From NCBI GenBank assembly GCA_039636775.1, contig CP143429.1, positions 2,976,001 through 3,040,000 on the forward strand: a DNA stretch of 64,000 bases. The letters run 5' to 3'. Source of the stretch: Micrococcaceae bacterium Sec5.8. Its GTDB lineage: Bacteria; Actinomycetota; Actinomycetes; Actinomycetales; Micrococcaceae. Positions 53,385 through 62,824 of the stretch are shown here, piece by piece; the stretch's first letter is position 1; each line of letters opens with the position of its first letter. The notes beneath the pieces were generated by a model, which worked only from the letters and a program-made list of their open reading frames with translations, did not search any database and was not told the origin of the DNA. Position numbers and translations under genes: made by a program.

Positions 53385-54731
53385 ATGGCGTTTAACTTGG
53401 ACCGCAGGCATTTTTTGGGACTGGCCGGTGCCGGGGCAGGCGCAGCAGCGCTCTCTGCCTGCGGAGGCCCGTCCACCTCCGGGAGCGCCGCCGCAACCAC
53501 GGCCGCGGACATCGACTTCAACGGCGTCAAGCCCGCTGCTTCCTTTGATTTCTGGTCCAACCACCCGGGCAAGTCCCAGGACGTGGAAAAGGCGATCATC
53601 GAGAAGTTCCAGGCCAAATTCCCCGAGATCAAGGTAAACCTGGTCACCGCCGGGGCCAACTATGAGGAAATCGCCCAGAAATTCCAGACCTCACAGGCCG
53701 CAAAGTCAGGCCTGCCGGGTCTGGTGGTCCTCTCCGACGTCTGGTGGTTCCGGTATTACTCCAACGGCAACATCATCGCTTTGGACAGCCTGGTAAAGCA
53801 GCTGGACATTAAGCTCGATGACTTCCAGACGTCCCTTGTCGCCGACTACCAGTACGAGGACAAGCAGTGGGCCCTCCCCTACGGCCGCTCCACGCCGCTG
53901 TTCTACTACAACAAGGACCATTTCAAAGCCGCCGGGCTCCCGGACCGCGCCCCCAAGACGTGGCAGGAGTTCGGCGAATGGGCGCCCAAGCTCATGGCCA
54001 GTTCAGGAGCCCAGTACGCCTACATCTACCCCGCGTTGGCCGGGTACGCGGGCTGGACGCTGCAGAACAATCTCTGGGGCTGGGGCGGCAGCTGGTCCAA
54101 TGAGTGGACCATGAACTGCGATTCGGCGGAATCGGTGGCGGCCCTGCAGTGGGCACAGGACTCCATTTTCAAGGACAAGTGGGCCGGTGTGTCCTCCAAG
54201 GAAGCCGCCGACGACTTCGCCGCAGGCATCACGTCCTCGACGATCTCCTCGACCGGGTCCCTGCTGGGCGTGCTGAAGTCCGCCAAATTCAACGTGGGGG
54301 TCGGGTACTTGCCGGGCGGGCCCAAGAGCGAAAGCCCGGTCTGCCCCACCGGCGGCGCCGGCCTGGGCATTCCCAGCGGCGTCAGCAAGGAAGTGCAGCT
54401 CGCGGCGGCGACATTCCTGAAGTTCATGACCGAACCCGAAAACACGGCGGAATTCTCTGCGGCGACCGGCTACATGCCGGTCCGCAAGTCCTCGGATATG
54501 ACGGCTGTCCTGGCCGCCACCCCGCAGATCAAGACCGCCATGGACCAGCTTGCGGTCACCAGGGTGCAGGACAACGCCCGTGTATTCCTGCCCGGCGCGG
54601 ACCAGGAGATGGCCAAGTCGGCCGCGGCCATCCTCACCCAGCAAGGCGACGTCAAGGCCACTATGACAGCGCTTAAGTCGACGCTGGAGGGCATCTACAC
54701 CAAGGACGTCAAGCCCAAGCTCAAGAACTGA
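53385..54731 (+). CDS. extracellular solute-binding lipoprotein of the ABC importer
   Basis: A 448-residue family 1 solute-binding protein. The signal has a twin-arginine-like DRRHFLGLAG, a hydrophobic core and the lipobox LSAC, so export through Tat with lipid anchoring is likely. The mature part shows SFDFWSNHPGKSQDVEKAIIEKFQAKFPEIKV-type domain I, the LQNNLWGWGGSWSNEW stretch seen in UgpB-like proteins and TEPENTAEFSAATGYMPVRKS. The UgpB resemblance hints at glycerol-3-phosphate or a disaccharide, but this is not certain. No ATPase gene is present, so a shared MsmK/UgpC-type ATPase elsewhere is expected. Confidence 0.88.
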   Translation: MAFNLDRRHFLGLAGAGAGAAALSACGGPSTSGSAAATTAADIDFNGVKPAASFDFWSNHPGKSQDVEKAIIEKFQAKFPEIKVNLVTAGANYEEIAQKFQTSQAAKSGLPGLVVLSDVWWFRYYSNGNIIALDSLVKQLDIKLDDFQTSLVADYQYEDKQWALPYGRSTPLFYYNKDHFKAAGLPDRAPKTWQEFGEWAPKLMASSGAQYAYIYPALAGYAGWTLQNNLWGWGGSWSNEWTMNCDSAESVAALQWAQDSIFKDKWAGVSSKEAADDFAAGITSSTISSTGSLLGVLKSAKFNVGVGYLPGGPKSESPVCPTGGAGLGIPSGVSKEVQLAAATFLKFMTEPENTAEFSAATGYMPVRKSSDMTAVLAATPQIKTAMDQLAVTRVQDNARVFLPGADQEMAKSAAAILTQQGDVKATMTALKSTLEGIYTKDVKPKLKN

Positions 54732-54759
54732 CGCTGCTCGAACTCCCTTCCGGGACGAC

Positions 54760-54801
54760 GAATCCCTGGCGAGGCTGGTATTCCAGCTTCGCCAGGGATT
54801 C
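54760..54801. terminator. bidirectional hairpin between the binding-protein gene and map
   Basis: Outer arms GAATCCCTGGCGA and TCGCCAGGGATTC (13 bp, perfect) with an inner GCTGG/CCAGC stem form a long hairpin between two convergent genes. It can terminate in both directions, though its T-tracts are short. Confidence 0.7.
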
Positions 54802-54865
54802 CTCGTATCTCAAGCGAAGACCCGTATCCTCTTCTGAGGTTCCCGCCGCAGGGTCCGGGTCCGGG

Positions 54866-55693
54866 TCAGGGGATCGGGACGGGCACGACGCCGAGGGGCG
54901 CCAGCTCTGCGGCTCCCCCGTCGGGCGCGGAGAGCACCCAGATGCCCTTCTCGTGGACAGCCACGGAGTGCTCCCACTGGCAGGACCGTTTGCCGTCCGT
55001 GGTGACGACTGTCCAGTCGTCCTCCAGAACGGCCGTATCGATGCTGCCGCGGACCAGCATCGGTTCAATGGCCAGGCACAGGCCCGGGCGGATCTTCGGC
55101 CCCCGGTGGTTGGTGCGATAGTTCGGTACGTCCGGGGCCATGTGCATCGCGGAGCCGATGCCGTGGCCCACGTAGTCCTCCAGGATGCCCAGCGATTTGC
55201 CGGGCACGGAGGTGACATAGTCATCCACGGCGTTCCCGATGTCGCCCACGAACTTGCCGGCGGCCAGGGCGGCAATCCCGTGCCACATGGCCGCCTCGGT
55301 GACGTCGGAGAGCCGCTGGTCTTCCGGGTCGGCGGTTCCGACGATTACGGTGCGGGCGGAGTCCGAGTGCCAGCCATCCAGGATGGCGCCGCCGTCGATG
55401 GAGAGGATGTCTCCGTCCTGCAGGACGCGTTCACCCGGGATGCCGTGCACCACCTCCTCGTTGACCGAGGTGCAGATGGTGGCAGGAAAGCCGTGGTAGC
55501 CCAGGAAATTGGACGTGGCGCCGGCAGCCTGGAGGACCGCCGCGAACACGGCGTCGAGGTCCTTGGTGGTCTTCCCCGGGACGGCGGCCGCGACCGCGGC
55601 ATCGAGGGCCCGGCTCAGGACGAGTCCGGCAGCGTGCATGGACCGCATTTGGGCGTTGGTTTTGTATTCGATGCGTGGCTGGCCGAATGCCAT
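54866..55693 (-). CDS. map: type I methionine aminopeptidase
   Basis: A 275-residue dinuclear metalloprotease removing N-terminal Met. The metal ligands can be seen: Asp in DILSIDGGAILDGWHSDSARTVIVG (two), His in GHGIGSAMH, Glu in LAIEPMLV and Glu in QWEHSVAV. YHGFPATICTSVNEEVVHGIP is the usual substrate loop. It is separated from adk by a hairpin, and from infA (its usual neighbour) by the ABC/peptidase locus. Confidence 0.95.
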   Translation of the reverse strand: MAFGQPRIEYKTNAQMRSMHAAGLVLSRALDAAVAAAVPGKTTKDLDAVFAAVLQAAGATSNFLGYHGFPATICTSVNEEVVHGIPGERVLQDGDILSIDGGAILDGWHSDSARTVIVGTADPEDQRLSDVTEAAMWHGIAALAAGKFVGDIGNAVDDYVTSVPGKSLGILEDYVGHGIGSAMHMAPDVPNYRTNHRGPKIRPGLCLAIEPMLVRGSIDTAVLEDDWTVVTTDGKRSCQWEHSVAVHEKGIWVLSAPDGGAAELAPLGVVPVPIP

Positions 55694-55750
55694 CCGCGGT
55701 GTCCTTTCACTGGGGCTGTGCCGCCCGGGGAGACGGACGGCTAAATGGCT

Positions 55751-55782
55751 GAGGCCCCTCCCGGTCGTCCGGGAGGAGCCTC
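55751..55782 (-). terminator. hairpin between adk and map
   Basis: A 14-bp stem with one mismatch (GAGGCCCCTCCCGG against CCGGGAGGAGCCTC) and a TCGT loop, 17 bp beyond the adk stop. The T-tract is weak. It may reduce read-through from secY-adk into map. Confidence 0.6.
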
Positions 55783-55798
55783 GAGTCCTACGGGCCGA

Positions 55799-56377
55799 TC
55801 AGGCCGACTGGGCCTCTTTGATGGCCTGCATGACGCGGTCGGTGACCTCGTCCATGCCGCCAATGCCGTCCACACGGGTCAGGATGCCGCGGTCGGCGTA
55901 CTTGGCCACCACAGCCTCCGTCTGGCCGTGGTACAGGTCCAGGCGGTGCCGGATGACGGCTTCGTTGTCGTCGGTGCGCCCGGTTTCCTTGGCACGGCCC
56001 AGCAGGCGGGTGACGAGTTCCTCATCGTCGGCCGTGAGCTGCAGGACGACGTCGAGCAACTGGCCCCCGTCGGCGAGGATCGAGTCGAGGTAATCAACCT
56101 GGGCGGTGGTGCGCGGGTAGCCGTCGAGGAGGAAGCCGTTATCGACGTCGTCCTCACCCAAACGGTCACGGACCATCTTGTTGGTCACACTGTCCGGAAC
56201 GAAGTCACCCGCGTCCATGTACTTTTTGGCTTCGATGCCGAGCGGCGTCTCACCCTTGACGTTGGCGCGGAAGATGTCGCCCGTGGAGATCGCAATAACG
56301 CCGAGGCGCTCTGAAATGCGTTCCGCCTGCGTTCCCTTGCCGGACCCGGGAGGTCCGATAATCAACATTCTCGTCAT
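55799..56377 (-). CDS. adk: adenylate kinase
   Basis: A 192-residue short-form adenylate kinase without the long LID zinc region. P-loop LIIGPPGSGKGTQAERISERLG at the N-terminus, the AMP site STGDIFRANVK, GFLLDGYPRTTAQ and DDNEAVIRHRLDLYHGQT are present. ATG 56377 overlaps the secY stop (ATGA); ATG 56368 is a second possible start. The secY-adk link is a standard one. Confidence 0.96.
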   Translation of the reverse strand: MTRMLIIGPPGSGKGTQAERISERLGVIAISTGDIFRANVKGETPLGIEAKKYMDAGDFVPDSVTNKMVRDRLGEDDVDNGFLLDGYPRTTAQVDYLDSILADGGQLLDVVLQLTADDEELVTRLLGRAKETGRTDDNEAVIRHRLDLYHGQTEAVVAKYADRGILTRVDGIGGMDEVTDRVMQAIKEAQSA

Positions 56378-57684
56378 CGCAAAAGCCCTTCGTAGTGACG
56401 CTGCTGTAGCTGCGCATCAATCTGCTTGACGGTCTCCAAACCTACGCCCACCATGATCAGGATCGAGGTGCCACCAAACGGGAAGTTCTGGTTGGCGTTG
56501 ATCAGGACCAGGGCGACCAGCGGGATCAGTGCCACAAACGCCAGGTAAATGGCGCCGGGAAGCGTGATCCTTGACAGCACGTACTGCAGGTAGTCTGCGG
56601 TCGGCTTGCCGGCACGGATACCCGGAATGAAGCCGCCGTACTTCTTCATGTTCTCAGATACTTCTTCAGGGTTGAAAGTGATCGCAACATAGAAGTACGT
56701 GAAGAACACAATCATGACGAAGTAGAGCAGCATGTAGATCGGGTGGTCGCCCCGGACCAGGTTGTTGTTGATCCACTCCACCCAGGGCGCGACAGGCTCG
56801 CCGGGCTTAGGCTGGTTGAACTGCGAGATCAGACCCGGCAGGTACAGCATCGAGGACGCGAAGATGACGGGTACGACGCCGGCCATGTTCACCTTGATGG
56901 GGATGTACGTGCTGGTGCCGCCCACGGTGCGCCGGCCAATCATGCGCTTGGCGTACTGCACCGGGATGCGGCGCTGGGATTGTTCCACGAAGACCACTGC
57001 GGCCACGGTCAGCAGGCCGATCACCAGGACCAGGAAGAACGTGCCGGGGCCCTTGGAGGTCCAGATGGCACCGAGCGAGCCGGGGAAGCTGGAAACGATC
57101 GAGGTGAAGATGAGCAGCGACATGCCGTTGCCCACGCCCTTCTCGGTCACGAGCTCGCCCATCCACATGATGAGGCCGGTTCCTGCCGTCAGCGTGATGA
57201 TAATCAGGATGGTCGTGATGATGGATGTATCAGGGATGATCGGGAGCTGGCAGTTCGGCAGCAACTGGCCGGAGCGGGCCAGGGACACCAGCGTCGTGGC
57301 GTTCAACAGGCCCAGGGCGATAGTGAGATACCGCGTGTACTGCGTCAGCTTCGACTGGCCCGAGGCACCTTCCTCGTAGAGCATCTGGAACCGGGGAATG
57401 ACCACCCGGAGCAGCTGGACGATGATGCTGGCCGTGATGTACGGCATGATGCCCAGGGCGAAGACGGACACCTGAAGCAGTGCACCGCCGCTGAACAGGT
57501 TGACGAGCTGGTAAATACCGCCCGAGGTCTGACCGTTCTGCAAGCATTGCTGGACATTCTGGTAGCTCACACCAGGCGAGGGGATGAACGCACCCAAGCG
57601 GAAGATTGTGATGATTCCCAGCGTGAACAACAACTTGCGTCGCAGATCAGGCGTGCGAAAGGCCCGGCCAAATGCGCTAAGCAA
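56374..57684 (-). CDS. secY: protein translocase subunit SecY
   Basis: A 436-residue ten-helix channel protein. RRKLLFTLGIITIFRLGAFIPSPGV, LGIMPYITASIIVQLL (plug/TM2), YARRM-like QYAKRMIGRR, PIKVNMAGVVPVIFASS and the C-terminal GTSILIMVGVGLETVKQIDAQL fit SecY. The start is TTG 57684: a near-perfect CAGGAGG site is correctly spaced and no ATG is better placed. A terminator separates it from rplO; TAGACT at 57744-57749 (minus strand) is a possible -10 box. Confidence 0.97.
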   Translation of the reverse strand: MLSAFGRAFRTPDLRRKLLFTLGIITIFRLGAFIPSPGVSYQNVQQCLQNGQTSGGIYQLVNLFSGGALLQVSVFALGIMPYITASIIVQLLRVVIPRFQMLYEEGASGQSKLTQYTRYLTIALGLLNATTLVSLARSGQLLPNCQLPIIPDTSIITTILIIITLTAGTGLIMWMGELVTEKGVGNGMSLLIFTSIVSSFPGSLGAIWTSKGPGTFFLVLVIGLLTVAAVVFVEQSQRRIPVQYAKRMIGRRTVGGTSTYIPIKVNMAGVVPVIFASSMLYLPGLISQFNQPKPGEPVAPWVEWINNNLVRGDHPIYMLLYFVMIVFFTYFYVAITFNPEEVSENMKKYGGFIPGIRAGKPTADYLQYVLSRITLPGAIYLAFVALIPLVALVLINANQNFPFGGTSILIMVGVGLETVKQIDAQLQQRHYEGLLR

Positions 57685-57796
57685 GCGTCCTCCTGAGTAA
57701 TAAGTAAAGTTGTGTGAGATAGGTCAAATAAACCCAACAACCGAGTCTAACGGGTGGACGCGCCCTGCGAACAATCGCCGGGCCCGGAAAACAGAA

Positions 57797-57840
57797 AAAC
57801 TCCCGGTACCCGGGGCCGGAGCCCCGGGTGCCGGGAGTTT
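57797..57840 (-). terminator. intrinsic terminator after rplO
   Basis: A 20-bp stem with one T-G position (AAACTCCCGG...ACCCGGGGC against GCCCCGGGT...CCGGGAGTTT) and a 4-nt loop, followed on the minus strand by TTTTTCTGTTTT. It is one of the strongest terminators in the window and splits secY from the spc genes. Confidence 0.9.
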
Positions 57841-57869
57841 ACGCAACGGGCAACTGCCCCGCCGCCCCG

Positions 57870-58364
57870 TTAGAGGGCAGTGGTGGTTCCGCCTGCTGCA
57901 GCAATCTTCTCTGCGGCGCTGGCCGAGAATGCGTGGACCGTGACGTCAACCTTGACGGTGATGTCGCCGGTGCCCAGCACCTTGACGGGCTGGTTCTTGC
58001 GAACGGCACCCTTCTCGACCAGGTTCTCCACGGTGACAGCGCCACCTTCCGGGAACAGCTCATTGAGCTTGTCCAGGTTTACAACCTGGAACTCAACCCG
58101 GAACGGGTTCTTGAAGCCGCGCAGCTTCGGCAGGCGCATGTGCAGCGGCAGCTGGCCGCCGGCAAAGCCAGCCTTGATCTGGTAGCGGGCCTTCGTACCC
58201 TTGGTACCGCGACCGGCAGTCTTACCCTTGGAACCTTCACCACGACCAACACGGGTCTTGGCGGTTTTGGCACCCGGGGCGGGACGCAGGTGGTGAACCT
58301 TCAGTGCGTTCTGCTTCTCAGCAGCGGCGCCCTGTGCCTTTTCGGCGGTTTTCTTCTCTGCCAT
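57870..58364 (-). CDS. rplO: 50S ribosomal protein L15
   Basis: A 164-residue L15. [35 protein letters not shown] at the N-terminal half, [23 protein letters not shown] and the C-terminal [23 protein letters not shown] are conserved. It has a short Lys/Ala/Glu extension at the start. Its ATG follows the rpmD stop directly. Confidence 0.96.
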   Translation of the reverse strand: MAEKKTAEKAQGAAAEKQNALKVHHLRPAPGAKTAKTRVGRGEGSKGKTAGRGTKGTKARYQIKAGFAGGQLPLHMRLPKLRGFKNPFRVEFQVVNLDKLNELFPEGGAVTVENLVEKGAVRKNQPVKVLGTGDITVKVDVTVHAFSASAAEKIAAAGGTTTAL

Positions 58365-58571
58365 TTACTTCGCCTCCTCTACCTTTACCAGGTGCGGAAC
58401 CGTGTTGAGCATTCCAACGGTCACGGCGTCGGCGGTGCGGACAACGGTGTGCCCGATCCGCTTCAGGCCGAGGGACCGCAGGGTGTCGCGCTGGTTCTGC
58501 TTGCCGCCAATGGCGGACTTGATCTGAGTGATCTCCAACTGGGCGTCGGAGATGAGCACGTTCTTAGCCAT
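58365..58571 (-). CDS. rpmD: 50S ribosomal protein L30
   Basis: A 68-residue L30 of the usual bacterial length: [34 protein letters not shown] and [14 protein letters not shown]. It lies three bases after rpsE and abuts rplO. Confidence 0.96.
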   Translation of the reverse strand: MAKNVLISDAQLEITQIKSAIGGKQNQRDTLRSLGLKRIGHTVVRTADAVTVGMLNTVPHLVKVEEAK

Positions 58572-58574
58572 GAC

Positions 58575-59285
58575 TCAGACACCTGCCTTCTGGTTCAAAA
58601 GCGCCTTCACCATTGCCGGCGGAGCGATCTCGTCGAGCGGGAGGCCGCGGCGTGCTGCCACTGCTGCCGGCTCTTCGAGGCGCTTCAGCGCGTCAACAGT
58701 CGCGTGCACGATGTTGATGGCGTTGGAAGATCCGAGCGACTTGGAGAGGATGTCGTGGATGCCCACGCACTCCAGTACTGCGCGGACCGGACCACCGGCG
58801 ATAACACCGGTACCGGCGGAAGCCGGACGCAGCATGACGACGCCTGCGGCGGCCTCACCCTGTACGCGGTGCGGGATGGTGCTGCCAATGCGGGGAACGC
58901 GGAAGAAGGACTTTTTGGCTTCCTCGACGCCCTTCGCGATGGCGGCAGGAACTTCCTTAGCCTTGCCGTAGCCAACGCCGACCATGCCGTTGCCGTCACC
59001 GACGACGACGAGGGCGGTGAAGCTGAAGCGACGACCACCCTTGACGACCTTGGAAACACGGTTGATGGTTACGACGCGCTCTACGAACTGGCTCTTTTCG
59101 GCTTCGCGGCCACCATCGCGGCCACCACGGCCACCACGGTCGCCACGGCCCTGGCCGCGGTCGCCACGCTCGCCACGACGAGCGCCACCACGGGCACTGT
59201 CAGTGGTAGCAGGCGCAGCGGTCTCAGTTGCCGGAGCAGCTACAGCTTCAGTCACCTGGTTGTCCTTTTCGTTATTTTCGGTCAC
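58575..59285 (-). CDS. rpsE: 30S ribosomal protein S5
   Basis: A 236-residue S5. The core [60 protein letters not shown] and [17 protein letters not shown] is conserved. The first 65 residues are an Ala/Thr- then Arg/Gly-rich extension ([15 protein letters not shown]), common in this group. The GTG start at 59285 overlaps the rplR stop (GTGA). Confidence 0.96.
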   Translation of the reverse strand: MTENNEKDNQVTEAVAAPATETAAPATTDSARGGARRGERGDRGQGRGDRGGRGGRDGGREAEKSQFVERVVTINRVSKVVKGGRRFSFTALVVVGDGNGMVGVGYGKAKEVPAAIAKGVEEAKKSFFRVPRIGSTIPHRVQGEAAAGVVMLRPASAGTGVIAGGPVRAVLECVGIHDILSKSLGSSNAINIVHATVDALKRLEEPAAVAARRGLPLDEIAPPAMVKALLNQKAGV

Positions 59286-59665
59286 AGTGACAGCCCACCT
59301 TCACGTGCGCCGTCAGCGACGGCGGCGATCCGGCCGTGGTACTTGTTACCACCGCGGTCGAAGACAACTGCTTCGATACCGGCAGCCTTGGCACGCTCGG
59401 CGACGAGCTCGCCAACGCGCTTGGCCTTGGCAGTCTTGTCACCGTCGAATGCACGAAGGTCGGCTTCCAGAGTGGAGGCGCTCGCTACGGTCAGGCCCTT
59501 GCTGTCATCGACAACCTGGACGAATACGTGGCGTGCGGAGCGGTTGACGACCAGACGAGGACGTACAGCCGTTCCGGAGATGCGCTTGCGGATACGAAGC
59601 TGGCGGCGGCTGCGCTGGGCAGACTTGCTCTTGTTCGTACGCTTCTTGTTAATTGCGATCGCCAT
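59282..59665 (-). CDS. rplR: 50S ribosomal protein L18
   Basis: A 127-residue L18: [38 protein letters not shown] and [25 protein letters not shown] are diagnostic. It binds 5S rRNA. Its ATG is two bases after rplF, and its stop overlaps rpsE. Confidence 0.97.
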   Translation of the reverse strand: MAIAINKKRTNKSKSAQRSRRQLRIRKRISGTAVRPRLVVNRSARHVFVQVVDDSKGLTVASASTLEADLRAFDGDKTAKAKRVGELVAERAKAAGIEAVVFDRGGNKYHGRIAAVADGAREGGLSL

Positions 59666-59667
59666 GG

Positions 59668-60204
59668 TTACTTACCAGCCTTTCCGACCTTGCGGCGGAT
59701 GACTTCGCCTGCGTAACGGATGCCCTTGCCCTTGTAGGGGTCCGGCTTCCGCAGCTTGCGAATGTTGGCAGCAACCTCGCCGACCTGCTGCTTGGAGATG
59801 CCTGAAACAGAGAGCTTGGTCGGGGTCTCTACTGCAAAGGTGATGCCGTTCGGTGCCGTGATGTTAACCGGGTGGCTGTAGCCCAGAGCGAACTCCAGGT
59901 CAGTACCCCGTGCCTGAACGCGGTAACCGGTACCGACAATTTCAAGCTTCTTCTCGTAGCCTGCGGTGACACCCTGGATCATGTTGGCGATCAGGGTGCG
60001 GGTCAGGCCGTGCAGCGAACGTGAGGCGCGCTCGTCGTTCGGGCGGGCGACAGTCAGGGTGCCATCTTCCAGGGAAACCTCGATCGGGCTGGGCACAGTG
60101 TGGCTCAGCTCGCCTTTGGAACCCTTGACGCTGACGACAGAGCCGTCAACCTTGACCTCAACGCCGGCAGGAACGGTGATGGGGAGACGTCCAATACGTG
60201 ACAT
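59668..60204 (-). CDS. rplF: 50S ribosomal protein L6
   Basis: A 178-residue L6 starting [21 protein letters not shown], with [31 protein letters not shown] and the C-terminal [27 protein letters not shown]. Full length. It follows rpsH by 18 bp. Confidence 0.97.
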   Translation of the reverse strand: MSRIGRLPITVPAGVEVKVDGSVVSVKGSKGELSHTVPSPIEVSLEDGTLTVARPNDERASRSLHGLTRTLIANMIQGVTAGYEKKLEIVGTGYRVQARGTDLEFALGYSHPVNITAPNGITFAVETPTKLSVSGISKQQVGEVAANIRKLRKPDPYKGKGIRYAGEVIRRKVGKAGK

Positions 60205-60222
60205 TATTCTCTTCCTTTCCCG

Positions 60223-60621
60223 TTACCAGACGTAAGCGAGGACTTCGCCGCCCACGCCCTTCTTGCCGGCCTGCTTGTCAGTCAAGAGGCCGGAAGAGGT
60301 GGACAGGATTGCGACACCCAGGCCACCGAGCACGTGCGGCAGGTTGGTGGACTTTGCGTAAACGCGCAGTCCCGGCTTGGAAATACGACGAACGCCAGCG
60401 ATTGAACGCTCGCGGTTCGGACCGAACTTGAGCTCGAGGGTCAGCTTCTTGCCAACCTCAGCGTCTTCTTCTTTCCAGGAGGCAATGTAACCTTCAGCCT
60501 TCAGGATGTCGGCAACGCGTGCCTTGAGCTTGCTGTACGGCATAGACACTGATTCGTGGTATGCCGAGTTTGCATTGCGCAGACGCGTGAGCATGTCTGC
60601 GACGGGATCTGTCATTGTCAT
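60223..60621 (-). CDS. rpsH: 30S ribosomal protein S8
   Basis: A 132-residue S8: [38 protein letters not shown]-type [15 protein letters not shown] and [19 protein letters not shown]. The two alternating ATGs (MTMTDP) make the exact start uncertain by two codons. No rpsN lies in the 95-bp gap to rplE, where it sits in many bacteria. Confidence 0.97.
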   Translation of the reverse strand: MTMTDPVADMLTRLRNANSAYHESVSMPYSKLKARVADILKAEGYIASWKEEDAEVGKKLTLELKFGPNRERSIAGVRRISKPGLRVYAKSTNLPHVLGGLGVAILSTSSGLLTDKQAGKKGVGGEVLAYVW

Positions 60622-60716
60622 GGTGGGCTCGTGCCCTTCCTCATAACGGTTTCCGCCGTGCAGGGTCTCCGAACAAAGTTCGGTACCGGCGCGGGCGGAC
60701 CTTTTACGTAGCTAGA

Positions 60717-61298
60717 TTAATCTTCGGTCTTGAACGGGAAGCCAAGCGCCTTGAGCAGCGCGCGGCCTTCGTCGTCGGTCTTGGCAGTGGTCACGACGGT
60801 GATGTCCATGCCGCGGACGCGGTCGATGGAATCCTGGTCGATCTCGTGGAACATAACCTGCTCGGTCAGACCGAAGGTGTAGTTGCCGTTGCCGTCGAAC
60901 TGCTTGCCGCTGAGGCCCCGGAAGTCACGGATACGCGGCAGAGCCAGCGTGACCAGACGGTCCAGGAATTCCCACATGCGGTCCCCACGCAGAGTTGCGT
61001 GTGCACCGATCGGCATGCCTTCGCGCAGCTTGAACTGTGCGATCGACTTGCGGGCCTTGGTTACCTGCGGCTTCTGGCCGGTGATCAGGGTCAGATCGCG
61101 GACAGCGCCGTCGATCAGCTTGGAGTCCTTGGCGGCATCTCCAACACCCATGTTCACAACGACCTTCACCAGGCGGGGAACCTGGTTGACGTTCTCGTAC
61201 TTGAATTCCTCAACGAGCGTGCTCTTGATGGAATCCGCGTACTTGGTCTTCAGACGAGGAACGATCTTGCTTGCCGGAGTCTCGAGAGTCTCAGTCAT
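60717..61298 (-). CDS. rplE: 50S ribosomal protein L5
   Basis: A 193-residue L5: [57 protein letters not shown] and [27 protein letters not shown]. Full length with a short N-terminal extension. Its ATG overlaps the rplX stop by one base (TAATG). Confidence 0.97.
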   Translation of the reverse strand: MTETLETPASKIVPRLKTKYADSIKSTLVEEFKYENVNQVPRLVKVVVNMGVGDAAKDSKLIDGAVRDLTLITGQKPQVTKARKSIAQFKLREGMPIGAHATLRGDRMWEFLDRLVTLALPRIRDFRGLSGKQFDGNGNYTFGLTEQVMFHEIDQDSIDRVRGMDITVVTTAKTDDEGRALLKALGFPFKTED

Positions 61299-61657
61299 TA
61301 GATGTCCTTCCCTGAGCTCTTGGCCACGCGGACACGCACTTCGCGCTTCACGCCATCGCGCTCAACGGTCTCGGTGCGGAAACCGACGCGGGTGGGCTTC
61401 TTGGTGGAGGGGTCAACCAGAGCCACGTTGGAGATGTGGACCGAAGCCTCGACGACTTCAATGCCACCGGTCTTGGTGCCGCGCTGCGACTGACCGACCT
61501 TGGTGTGCTTGGTTACGCGGTTGATGCCTTCGACCAGCACGCGGTTGGTCTCGGGAAAGACGCGCAGAACCTTGCCCTGCTTGCCCTTGTCGCCGCCGCG
61601 CTCAGCCTTGGCGCCAGTGATGACCTGAACCAGGTCGCCCTTTTTGATTTTCGCCAT
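61298..61657 (-). CDS. rplX: 50S ribosomal protein L24
   Basis: A 119-residue L24: [44 protein letters not shown] (KOW motif) and GIVEVEA-type [20 protein letters not shown]. It follows rplN by three bases and overlaps rplE by one. Confidence 0.97.
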   Translation of the reverse strand: MAKIKKGDLVQVITGAKAERGGDKGKQGKVLRVFPETNRVLVEGINRVTKHTKVGQSQRGTKTGGIEVVEASVHISNVALVDPSTKKPTRVGFRTETVERDGVKREVRVRVAKSSGKDI

Positions 61658-61660
61658 GGA

Positions 61661-62029
61661 CTAAAGCACCTCCGGAGCCAGAGAAACGATCTTCATGAAC
61701 TTCTTATCGCGAAGTTCACGACCAACCGGTCCGAAGATGCGGGTACCGCGGGGGTCACCGTCAGCTTTCAGGATCACAGCTGCGTTCTCGTCAAACTTGA
61801 TGTAGGAACCATCCGCACGGCGGCGTTCCTTCTTGGTACGGACGATGACAGCCTTGACGACGTCGCCCTTCTTTACGTTGCCGCCCGGAATTGCGTCCTT
61901 GACGGTAGCGACGATTACGTCGCCAATGCCTGCGTAGCGACGGCCAGATCCACCGAGAACGCGAATGGTAAGGATTTCCTTAGCACCCGTGTTGTCGGCG
62001 ACCTTGAGTCGCGACTCCTGCTGAATCAC
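61661..62029 (-). CDS. rplN: 50S ribosomal protein L14
   Basis: A 122-residue L14, full length: [46 protein letters not shown] and [28 protein letters not shown]. The start is GTG 62029 with AAGGAG upstream. It begins a new transcription unit, since a terminator and a promoter-like sequence lie between it and rpsQ. Confidence 0.97.
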   Translation of the reverse strand: MIQQESRLKVADNTGAKEILTIRVLGGSGRRYAGIGDVIVATVKDAIPGGNVKKGDVVKAVIVRTKKERRRADGSYIKFDENAAVILKADGDPRGTRIFGPVGRELRDKKFMKIVSLAPEVL

Positions 62030-62276
62030 TATTTACTCCTTGCGTCGCGCGGGTTCTCAGACCGAAAGTCTTCCTACGGAATGAGCCTTGCGGAACGGTT
62101 GATCGGGGTGTCTCTTGACCTGCCTGGATTTTGCCAGACCAGGCCTAAACGCCCGTGCCAAAAACATTTGCTTCCCAGACGGATTCCGACGGATCGGGGC
62201 GCAAGGGGGCACTATGCCGTGGCACGCTTGTTTACGAGGTTAATGACGGCGCACAGAGGGCGCCATACAAACTCAA

Positions 62277-62305
62277 ATCTTACCATGTATCGGCCGCCAG
62301 TCAGA
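62277..62305 (-). promoter_or_regulatory. candidate promoter of the rplN-rplO operon
   Basis: On the minus strand, -35 TCTGAC (62300-62305), a 17-bp spacer and -10 TAAGAT (62277-62282). The -10 box is good and the -35 moderate. It lies after the rpsQ terminator and about 245 bp upstream of rplN. Confidence 0.45.
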
Positions 62306-62462
62306 ATCGGCCAGCACCGCAGACGACGGCGTTCTGCACGGCAAGCTTTCGTCCCGCCGGCCGCCGCGCTCCCCCGCAAACCCGGCCCGCCGGCGTCGTC
62401 CGCCCGCCCGAAAGTTGCCGGGCGCGACGTGCCCTTCGAGACCGGCCCGCGCAAGCACAGGA

Positions 62463-62493
62463 AAACCCCCGTTCCCAAAGGGAACGGGGGTTT
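62463..62493 (-). terminator. intrinsic terminator after rpsQ
   Basis: A perfect 14-bp stem AAACCCCCGTTCCC/GGGAACGGGGGTTT with a 3-nt loop; the minus-strand transcript continues TTTTCC. It lies 22 bp after the rpsQ stop and ends the S10-type operon. Confidence 0.9.
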
Positions 62494-62515
62494 CGTGGCA
62501 GCGGGGCTGCAGATG

Positions 62516-62824
62516 TTACTTGGCCTTCTCGAGGATCTCCACCAGACGCCACCGCTTGGTGGCGGAGAGCGGGCGGGTCTCGGCGAGGAGAACGAGGTCG
62601 CCGATGCCGGCGCTGTTCTCTTCGTCGTGAGCCTTGATCTTCGTGTTGCGGCGAAGCACCTTGCCGTAGAGGGCGTGCTTTACGCGGTCCTCGACCTGGA
62701 CAGTGATGGTCTTTTCCATCTTGTCCGAGACGACATAGCCGCGCTTCGTCTTACGGTAACCGCGCTCGTCAGCCTTGGCTGCAGCGGAAACAGTTTCCGT
62801 CACGTTCTCGTCCTTTTCACTCAC
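62516..62824 (-). CDS. rpsQ: 30S ribosomal protein S17
   Basis: A 102-residue S17. After a 25-residue polar extension the core is [39 protein letters not shown] and [27 protein letters not shown]. The GTG start at 62824 overlaps the rpmC stop (GTGA). It is the last gene before the terminator. Confidence 0.97.
   Translation of the reverse strand: MSEKDENVTETVSAAAKADERGYRKTKRGYVVSDKMEKTITVQVEDRVKHALYGKVLRRNTKIKAHDEENSAGIGDLVLLAETRPLSATKRWRLVEILEKAK

Larger units (their letters stand above)
62030..62515 (-). other. gene-free gap splitting rpsQ from rplN
   Basis: This 486-bp interval interrupts an otherwise compact ribosomal gene string. It holds the rpsQ terminator (62463-62493), a promoter-like sequence (62277-62305) and a leader of about 240 nt before rplN. 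No convincing gene is present: a possible 88-residue minus-strand frame (62212-62478) runs through the terminator and is Arg/Gly-rich like a random GC-rich frame. Confidence 0.6.

Noticed and set aside
62212..62478. A small protein gene in the rpsQ-rplN gap
   Set aside because: The frame runs through the rpsQ terminator, has random-looking Arg/Gly/Ala composition and no ribosome binding site.
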